From Bacteroidales bacterium (GTDB taxonomy: Bacteria; Bacteroidota; Bacteroidia; Bacteroidales; UBA932), in contig JAFNUQ010000010.1 in assembly GCA_017383945.1 (NCBI GenBank), positions 1-11,039 on the forward strand: DNA of 11,039 nucleotides, in the 5' to 3' direction. The position numbers were made by a program, and so were the translations under genes. Every line of letters starts with the position of its first letter. The stretch's first letter is position 1. The notes beneath the pieces are model-generated. The model did not search any database. It was not told where the DNA came from and saw only the letters and a list, made by a program, of their open reading frames with translations. This document shows positions 7,053 to 11,039 of this stretch, one piece after another.

Positions 7053-8729
7053 ATGGCTGACGAGAAGATTATATTTTCGATGAACGGGGTGGGAAAGATC
7101 CTGCCTCACAATAATAGAGTGATACTCAAAAACATCTACCTGTCATTTTTCTATGGTGCCAAGATTGGTATCGTCGGACTTAATGGTTCAGGTAAATCTA
7201 CCTTGATGAAGATAATCGCCGGAATAGAAAAAGGTTATCAAGGTGAGGTCGTATGGGCTCCTGGATATTCTGTAGGATATCTTGAGCAGGAACCTCAGAT
7301 GGATCCGGATAAAACAGTTATTGAAGTTGTGCAGGAGGGCGTGCAGGAGGTAATGGACGTCCTTAAAGAATATGAGGAAGTTAACCTCAAGTTCTGTGAG
7401 CCGATGTCTGATGATGAGATGGCCGCTTTGATTGAGCGTCAGGGTGTGCTCACCGAGAAGATTGAGGCTTGCGACGGTTGGGAAATCGAGTCTAAGCTTG
7501 AGAGAGCAATGAATGCGCTTCAGTGTCCTCCATCGGATGCAAAGGTTGCAAATCTCTCAGGAGGTGAGCGTCGTCGTGTGGCTCTCTGCCGACTTCTGCT
7601 TCGCCAGCCGGATGTGCTTCTGCTTGATGAGCCGACCAACCACCTTGATACAGAGAGTATCCAGTGGCTTGAGGCGCACTTGCAGCAGTACAAGGGTACT
7701 GTTATCGCTGTTACCCACGACCGTTATTTCCTTGACAATGTTGCAGGTTGGATTCTTGAGCTTGATAGAGGTGAAGGTATTCCTTGGAAGGGTAATTACT
7801 CTTCTTGGCTTGATCAGAAGAGCACCCGACTTGCGCAGGAAGAAAAGCAGGAGAGCAAGCGCCGCAAAGCCCTTGAGCGAGAGCTCGAATGGGTGCGTAT
7901 GGCTCCTAAGGCGCGCCACGCGAAGTCTAAGGCCCGTCTGGGTGCATATGAGAAACTAGCTGCTGATGACGGAAGGGAGAAAGAGGCAAATCTTGAGATC
8001 TTTATCCCTAACGGACCGCGTCTGGGTAACAAAGTCATTGAGTTTAATAATGTGTCCAAGGGTTACGGGGATAAGCTTCTTTATGAAAACCTCAACTTTG
8101 TGCTTCCTCCAGCCGGTATAGTCGGTGTGATCGGTCCTAACGGTGCAGGTAAAACCACGCTCTTCCGTCTTATTATGGGACTTGATACTCCTGATAGTGG
8201 AGAGATTACTCTTGGTGAGACTGTTAAGATTGCCTATGTTGACCAGCAGCACAAGAGCATCGACCCTGAGAAAACTGTATTTGAGACAATCGCGGAGAAT
8301 TCTGAGTTTGTGAGACTTGGCAAGAGAGAAGTTAATGCTCGTGCCTATGTGTCACGTTTTAATTTCTCAGGTGCTGATCAGGAGAAGCTCTGTGGCGTAC
8401 TCTCCGGAGGTGAAAGAAATAGACTCCATCTCGCGTTGACCCTCAAGGATGAAGGTAATGTGCTTCTGCTTGATGAGCCTACCAATGACGTTGATGTAAA
8501 CACTATCCGTGCGCTGGAAGAAGGTCTTGAGAACTTTGCCGGATGTGCTGTCGTGATCTCCCACGACCGTTGGTTCCTCGATCGTATCGCAACCCATATT
8601 CTTGCATTTGAGGGTGACTCTCAAGTGCACTTCTTTGAAGGTACATATTCAGAATATGAAGAAGATAAGAAGCGTCGCCTCGGCAACGAAGAGCCTAAGA
8701 GATTTAAATACAAGAAGCTCATGGCATAG
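7053..8729 (+). CDS. ettA: Energy-dependent translational throttle protein EttA (ABC-F)
   Basis: EttA is a soluble ABC-F protein that binds the ribosomal E site and gates the first elongation steps according to the ATP/ADP ratio. The 558-residue sequence, against about 555 in E. coli, has two ABC domains and no membrane segments. Domain 1 has Walker A GLNGSGKST (42-50), signature LSGGE (168-172), Walker B LLLDEPTNHLD with Glu193, and switch His222. Domain 2 has GPNGAGKTT (361-369), LSGGE (450-454), LLLDEPTNDVD with Glu475, and His504. The inter-domain linker (about 240-305) is charged and helical, with the PKARHAKSKAR block characteristic of this subfamily's P-site tRNA-interaction motif. Both catalytic glutamates are present, so it should be active. 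The start is the only ATG that fits the -7 box at 7022. It is monocistronic, ending in the terminator shared with rpsU. Confidence 0.95.
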   Translation: MADEKIIFSMNGVGKILPHNNRVILKNIYLSFFYGAKIGIVGLNGSGKSTLMKIIAGIEKGYQGEVVWAPGYSVGYLEQEPQMDPDKTVIEVVQEGVQEVMDVLKEYEEVNLKFCEPMSDDEMAALIERQGVLTEKIEACDGWEIESKLERAMNALQCPPSDAKVANLSGGERRRVALCRLLLRQPDVLLLDEPTNHLDTESIQWLEAHLQQYKGTVIAVTHDRYFLDNVAGWILELDRGEGIPWKGNYSSWLDQKSTRLAQEEKQESKRRKALERELEWVRMAPKARHAKSKARLGAYEKLAADDGREKEANLEIFIPNGPRLGNKVIEFNNVSKGYGDKLLYENLNFVLPPAGIVGVIGPNGAGKTTLFRLIMGLDTPDSGEITLGETVKIAYVDQQHKSIDPEKTVFETIAENSEFVRLGKREVNARAYVSRFNFSGADQEKLCGVLSGGERNRLHLALTLKDEGNVLLLDEPTNDVDVNTIRALEEGLENFAGCAVVISHDRWFLDRIATHILAFEGDSQVHFFEGTYSEYEEDKKRRLGNEEPKRFKYKKLMA

Positions 8730-8735
8730 CAAAAC

Positions 8736-8765
8736 AAAAAACCGGCCCGGATGGGTCGGTTTTGT
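8736..8765. terminator. Bidirectional terminator between ettA and rpsU
   Basis: ACCGGCCC (8741-8748) pairs with GGGTCGGT (8753-8760), with one G-U pair and a 4-nt loop; flanking A and T runs extend the stem. On the plus strand it is followed by TTTGTTT. On the minus strand it is followed by TTTTTTGTTTT (complement of 8730-8740). It therefore can stop both convergent transcripts. Confidence 0.85.
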
Positions 8766-8785
8766 TTATCTAGTTGGGCGATAAA

Positions 8786-8980
8786 CTACTGCTCGTCCTC
8801 AAGACGAAGATGCTGAACGTAGATAGCCTTCATACGAGCTACACGACGCTTTGCAGATGGCTTCTCGAAATTCTTACGAGCACGGAGCTCACGAATCGCG
8901 CCTGTCTTCTCGAACTTTCTCTTGAATTTCTTAAGAGCTCTCTCGATATTTTCACCCTCTTTTACTGGTACGATAATCAT
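8786..8980 (-). CDS. rpsU: Small ribosomal subunit protein bS21
   Basis: bS21 is a small basic protein of the 30S platform that sits near the 3' end of 16S rRNA. The 64-residue product has the expected N-terminus (MIIVPVKEGENIERALKKFKRKFEKTG), a basic arginine/lysine-rich middle (KRRVARMK) and a short acidic tail. In Bacteroidota, bS21 is part of the pocket with bS6 and bS18 that sequesters the anti-SD sequence, and rpsU has been reported to keep an SD for self-regulation (established for Flavobacteriia; recalled, not looked up). This gene fits that pattern: a near-perfect extended SD precedes it at 8987-8997. It has its own promoter (9013-9042) just downstream of the ATPase-like gene and ends at the bidirectional terminator. 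Confidence 0.95.
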   Translation of the reverse strand: MIIVPVKEGENIERALKKFKRKFEKTGAIRELRARKNFEKPSAKRRVARMKAIYVQHLRLEDEQ

Positions 8981-8986
8981 CTTTAA

Positions 8987-8997
8987 ATCACCCCCTT
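8987..8997 (-). promoter_or_regulatory. Strong extended Shine-Dalgarno sequence of rpsU
   Basis: On the minus strand the sequence is AAGGGGGTGAT, ending 6 nt before the rpsU ATG at 8980. It pairs over 11 positions with the 3' end of 16S rRNA (complement AAGGAGGTGAT), with one G-U pair instead of A-U. It is by far the longest such match in front of any gene here. Most other starts have none. Confidence 0.8.
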
Positions 8998-9012
8998 TTT
9001 CTTTTGAGGTCG

Positions 9013-9042
9013 CAAAGTTAAGAATTTATTTTAAATCAGCAA
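9013..9042 (-). promoter_or_regulatory. Promoter for rpsU
   Basis: On the minus strand: TTG (9040-9042), 19 nt, TAACTTTG (9013-9020), an exact TAnnTTTG match with ideal spacing. Transcription would start near 9006, giving a leader of about 25 nt that consists mostly of the SD. Confidence 0.75.
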
Positions 9043-9051
9043 GTCTGTCAA

Positions 9052-10206
9052 TCAGATTTTTAGGCCAAAATAGAAATTGCTTGCCCAATACTCAAACAGC
9101 GGGTCAAGAACTATAGGATGATTGTCATCTTTGAAATAAATGATCTCCTTTTTACTCAATGCGTCTTTGAGTCGCTTTACGTTGGCTGAAGAATTGAGTT
9201 TATACTCTTCGATCACTTCTGTGCTGGTAAATTTATTGTGACCACAAAGTATGGCTTTGAGCAGACTGACCTGAAATGTTGTGAGATCATTCATAATCTT
9301 CTCGAAGCGTGGCTCGTGGATTGAAATCAAAATATCCAGAGCCTCATTGAGGATAGGTTCCATGATATAACCTCTTGTTAAAGAGTCACATATGGAGGCA
9401 AAATGGTTTATGTACCAGATGTTGTTTCTAAATAGGGTACAAGTGCCAAGGAGCAAGTCCTTGTCAATTACCTTACCGGTAGTCAGGAACCCGCGGGTGA
9501 TATATTCTATTATCTCTCGTGTCTCGATTTGGCTCACCTCAAGTCTCTCCACCTGCCTGTAGAAGTACTTCTTCACACCGAAAATCTCGTGCATTGCATT
9601 GTGACTGCTGCCTGTAAACAGGTACTGCGCCTGAGATCTTTGCTCGAGGCTCAACGATTTGAATATTCCTTGAAGCAGGTTGCAGACTTTTTCTCCATCT
9701 TCAGTCTGCATAATGTTCTGAAATTCCTGAAGCAGGACGATCAGGCGGCGTCCCTTCCATGCAGCAGCTTTGTAGGGGAGTTCCAATATCGCCTTGATGT
9801 CCTGGTCATCCAGACTCCAGCTGAGCGAGAGGATGTCTCCTGTTGCTTCATATTGCTTCTCGTCAAAGACGAAGTGACTTTCTCCCAGCAGATTGGCAAC
9901 GGCATTGCTGTATTCTCCCGGAGTGCTTGCAATTTTGCCGATTATGGCTGAGCCAAGGCGAATGCAGAATTGGCTCACAGAGCGAGTGCTTAGAATAGAA
10001 TACTCTACTGTGGTAAACTGCACGCCGCTGTTCTTCATGTTGGTAAATGTCTGGTTGATGATAGACATTACACCGGTTTTGGGCGGCTCATATATTGTGA
10101 CATTCTCTCCCTGATTGAGGAATGTGGCGAGCAAGCGGCAATCTTCTTTGCGACCAAGAAACTCTTTAGTGCTCACCGGCTTGCTGTAATTGAAAGTACT
10201 TGGCAT
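9052..10206 (-). CDS. P-loop ATPase-like protein with C-terminal winged helix, Walker motifs degenerate
   Basis: The 384-residue protein has the architecture of the archaeal-type AAA ATPase group common in Bacteroidales. It starts with a FLGRKEDCRLL-like region (16-26), then a P-loop region (38-50), a Walker B region (153-163), a sensor-like strand FTGSSHNAM (197-205), a C-terminal winged-helix segment (about 310-358) and the typical ending DPLFEYWASNFYF. Two key motifs are altered. The P-loop reads YEPPKTGVMSI, with Val46 where the Walker lysine should be. Walker B reads LIVLLQEFQNI, with Gln160 replacing the aspartate; Glu161 remains. ATP hydrolysis is therefore doubtful. I start at the ATG at 10206; the in-frame TTG at 10212 adds two residues only. 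No signal peptide or transmembrane segment is seen. Its role is unknown. It lies directly upstream of rpsU but each has its own promoter. Confidence 0.75.
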   Translation of the reverse strand: MPSTFNYSKPVSTKEFLGRKEDCRLLATFLNQGENVTIYEPPKTGVMSIINQTFTNMKNSGVQFTTVEYSILSTRSVSQFCIRLGSAIIGKIASTPGEYSNAVANLLGESHFVFDEKQYEATGDILSLSWSLDDQDIKAILELPYKAAAWKGRRLIVLLQEFQNIMQTEDGEKVCNLLQGIFKSLSLEQRSQAQYLFTGSSHNAMHEIFGVKKYFYRQVERLEVSQIETREIIEYITRGFLTTGKVIDKDLLLGTCTLFRNNIWYINHFASICDSLTRGYIMEPILNEALDILISIHEPRFEKIMNDLTTFQVSLLKAILCGHNKFTSTEVIEEYKLNSSANVKRLKDALSKKEIIYFKDDNHPIVLDPLFEYWASNFYFGLKI

Positions 10207-10228
10207 AAACAATTATGTTACAATGCTA

Positions 10229-10236
10229 CAAAAGTA
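10229..10236 (-). promoter_or_regulatory. -7 promoter box for the ATPase-like gene
   Basis: TACTTTTG on the minus strand matches TAnnTTTG exactly and would give a leader of about 15 nt before the ATG at 10206. No TTG lies at the expected distance upstream. Confidence 0.45.
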
Positions 10237-10256
10237 GTAAAAATCTATAAAATAAT

Positions 10257-10287
10257 TTGTTTAAGAATGAAATTTAAGCTAAATTCG
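10257..10287 (+). promoter_or_regulatory. Promoter for rplU-rpmA
   Basis: TTTG at 10257-10260, 19 nt, then TAAATTCG at 10280-10287, a one-mismatch fit to TAnnTTTG. The transcript would start near 10294, about 83 nt before the rplU ATG. It is divergent from the ATPase-like gene's promoter. Confidence 0.5.
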
Positions 10288-10293
10288 CGGCTC

Positions 10294-10376
10294 AAATATT
10301 TATGGCCGCTGAGCTTGAGAAGATCTGCCACGAGGGCAGGCGCTTACGGTCGGAACTTATAAATAAGTTTTTATTA
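10294..10376 (+). promoter_or_regulatory. Candidate structured 5' leader of rplU
   Basis: This stretch lies between the inferred transcript start and the rplU ATG. It holds a small GC hairpin, CTGCC (10325-10329) with GGCAG (10335-10339). Immediately before the start codon there is an AU-rich hairpin, AACTTA (10354-10359) with TAAGTT (10364-10369), followed by TTTATTA. An ATG at 10302 is in frame with rplU and would add 25 residues, which the family does not have. A regulatory leader, for example for feedback by a ribosomal protein, is plausible but unproven. Confidence 0.35.
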
Positions 10377-10685
10377 ATGTACGCAATCGTAGAAATTGCT
10401 GGCCAGCAGTTTAAAGTAGAAGCTGGTGCTGAGATCTTTGTTCCAAGGCTTTCTGAGGACAAAGGTGCTAACGTAGAGTTCTCGAAGGTGCTTCTCGTCG
10501 CTAACGACGCAGACATCAAGGTTGGAGCTCCAGTAGTAGAGGGCGTTGTAGTTAAGGCTACTGTTCTCGAAGAAGTTAAAGCTGATAAGGTTCTTGTTTT
10601 CAAGAAGAAGCGTCGTAAGGGCTACCAGAAGCTCAACGGTCACCGTCAGAAACTCACTAAGATTGTAATTAACGAAATCGCTTAA
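10377..10685 (+). CDS. rplU: Large ribosomal subunit protein bL21
   Basis: bL21 binds 23S rRNA and is needed for large-subunit assembly. The 102-residue product begins [20 protein letters not shown], the diagnostic bL21 N-terminus. It continues with the KVLLV and VGAPVVEG strands and ends in the conserved basic block [20 protein letters not shown], which contacts rRNA. The ATG at 10377 is chosen because bL21 proteins start exactly there; the in-frame ATG at 10302 would attach an unrelated 25-residue extension. The product length is normal for the family. rpmA follows after 5 nt, the near-universal rplU-rpmA pair, whose products also sit together on the ribosome. Confidence 0.96.
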   Translation: MYAIVEIAGQQFKVEAGAEIFVPRLSEDKGANVEFSKVLLVANDADIKVGAPVVEGVVVKATVLEEVKADKVLVFKKKRRKGYQKLNGHRQKLTKIVINEIA

Positions 10686-10690
10686 GAATT

Positions 10691-10951
10691 ATGGCACACA
10701 AGAAAGGTCAATCCAGTTCAAAGAACGGTCGCGAATCGCAAAGTAAACGATTAGGACTCAAGAAATTCGGCGGCGAGGTAGTTAAAGCCGGTAATATTAT
10801 TGTACGTCAGAGAGGTACAGTTCACAACCCAGACAAAAATGTAGGTATGGGTAAGGACCACACTCTTTACGCTCTTGTTGATGGTACAGTTAAGTTCACT
10901 CGTAAGAGAGAGAATAAGTCTTATGTATCGGTAATCCCATTTGAGAACTAA
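10691..10951 (+). CDS. rpmA: Large ribosomal subunit protein bL27
   Basis: bL27 reaches the peptidyl-transferase centre with its N-terminal tail. The 86-residue product begins [22 protein letters not shown] and has the conserved [29 protein letters not shown] core. Its second residue is Ala and it has no N-terminal pro-sequence of the kind cleaved in Firmicutes, so the tail is mature as translated after Met removal. It follows rplU by 5 nt and is probably translated from the same mRNA. The transcript ends at the terminator at 10973-11018. Confidence 0.97.
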   Translation: MAHKKGQSSSKNGRESQSKRLGLKKFGGEVVKAGNIIVRQRGTVHNPDKNVGMGKDHTLYALVDGTVKFTRKRENKSYVSVIPFEN

Positions 10952-10972
10952 TCTCGAAGGGAAATGAAGTCA

Positions 10973-11018
10973 AAAGGACCGGCACTTTCGAGAGAATGTG
11001 TGGGTCCTTTATTTTTTT
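10973..11018 (+). terminator. Rho-independent terminator after rpmA
   Basis: AAAGGACC (10973-10980) pairs with GGTCCTTT (11003-11010), enclosing 22 nt that can form a short inner stem (GCAC with GTGT). A T-run follows (11012-11018). The 22-nt loop also contains TTCGAGA, complementary to TCTCGAA just after the rpmA stop (see findings). Confidence 0.75.
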
Positions 11019-11028
11019 AAGATAAATT

Positions 11029-11039
11029 ATGCTGACACT
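11029..11039 (+). CDS. serS: Probable start of seryl-tRNA synthetase (truncated by window end)
   Basis: An ATG at 11029 begins a frame reading M-L-T followed by CT, cut by the window end. Bacteroidota SerS proteins commonly start MLTLK, and serS commonly follows rplU-rpmA in this order. Three codons alone prove nothing, so the call rests on gene order. Confidence 0.5.

Noticed and set aside
9529..9951. Plus-strand open frame of 140 codons across the ATPase-like gene
   Set aside because: The minus-strand frame is continuous for 384 residues with family landmarks. The plus frame shows no domain and no promoter.
10302..10376. 25-residue N-terminal extension of bL21 from the ATG at 10302
   Set aside because: bL21 proteins begin at MYAIVEIAG. 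The upstream codons match nothing in the family and are better treated as leader.

Overview
The window reads as a chromosomal housekeeping segment from a member of the Bacteroidota, most likely Bacteroidales. The evidence is threefold: bS21, bL21, bL27 and HtpG sequences of the type I know from that order; promoters that fit the phylum's primary-sigma consensus (TTG about 19-20 nt upstream of TAnnTTTG) in front of most transcription units; and general absence of Shine-Dalgarno (SD) sequences. No mobile element, integrase, tRNA, rRNA or CRISPR array is visible. Codon use looks fairly uniform by eye.

Layout: (1) 1-1668, + strand: the 3' end of guaB (IMP dehydrogenase), then guaA (GMP synthase) one base later. 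Together they make GMP from IMP. The GuaA here is only 434 residues and its glutaminase half is shrunken and lacks its catalytic residues. (2) 1669-2502, - strand: a HAD-superfamily hydrolase whose stop codon abuts the guaA stop. (3) 2635-4278, + strand: an AMP-forming acyl-CoA ligase, divergent from the HAD gene, ending in a clear terminator. (4) 4377-6245, + strand: htpG (bacterial Hsp90). (5) 6257-6979, - strand: a flavodoxin-fold NAD(P)H oxidoreductase preceded by a tiny secreted-peptide ORF that may be a gene remnant. (6) 7053-8729, + strand: ettA (ABC-F translation factor), ending at a bidirectional terminator shared with rpsU. (7) 8786-10206, - strand: rpsU (bS21), and upstream of it a P-loop ATPase-like protein with a C-terminal winged helix but damaged Walker motifs. 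(8) 10377-11039, + strand: rplU and rpmA, a terminator, and the first codons of what is probably serS.

Translation is a recurring theme (ettA, rpsU, rplU, rpmA, probable serS), with guanine nucleotide synthesis at the left end. I see no obvious new multi-gene system. The points most worth a second look are the GMP synthase with a degenerate glutaminase domain, the near-perfect extended SD in front of rpsU in a lineage that normally ignores SDs, the ATPase-like protein that has lost its Walker lysine and aspartate, and the 5' leader of rplU with an in-frame upstream AUG.
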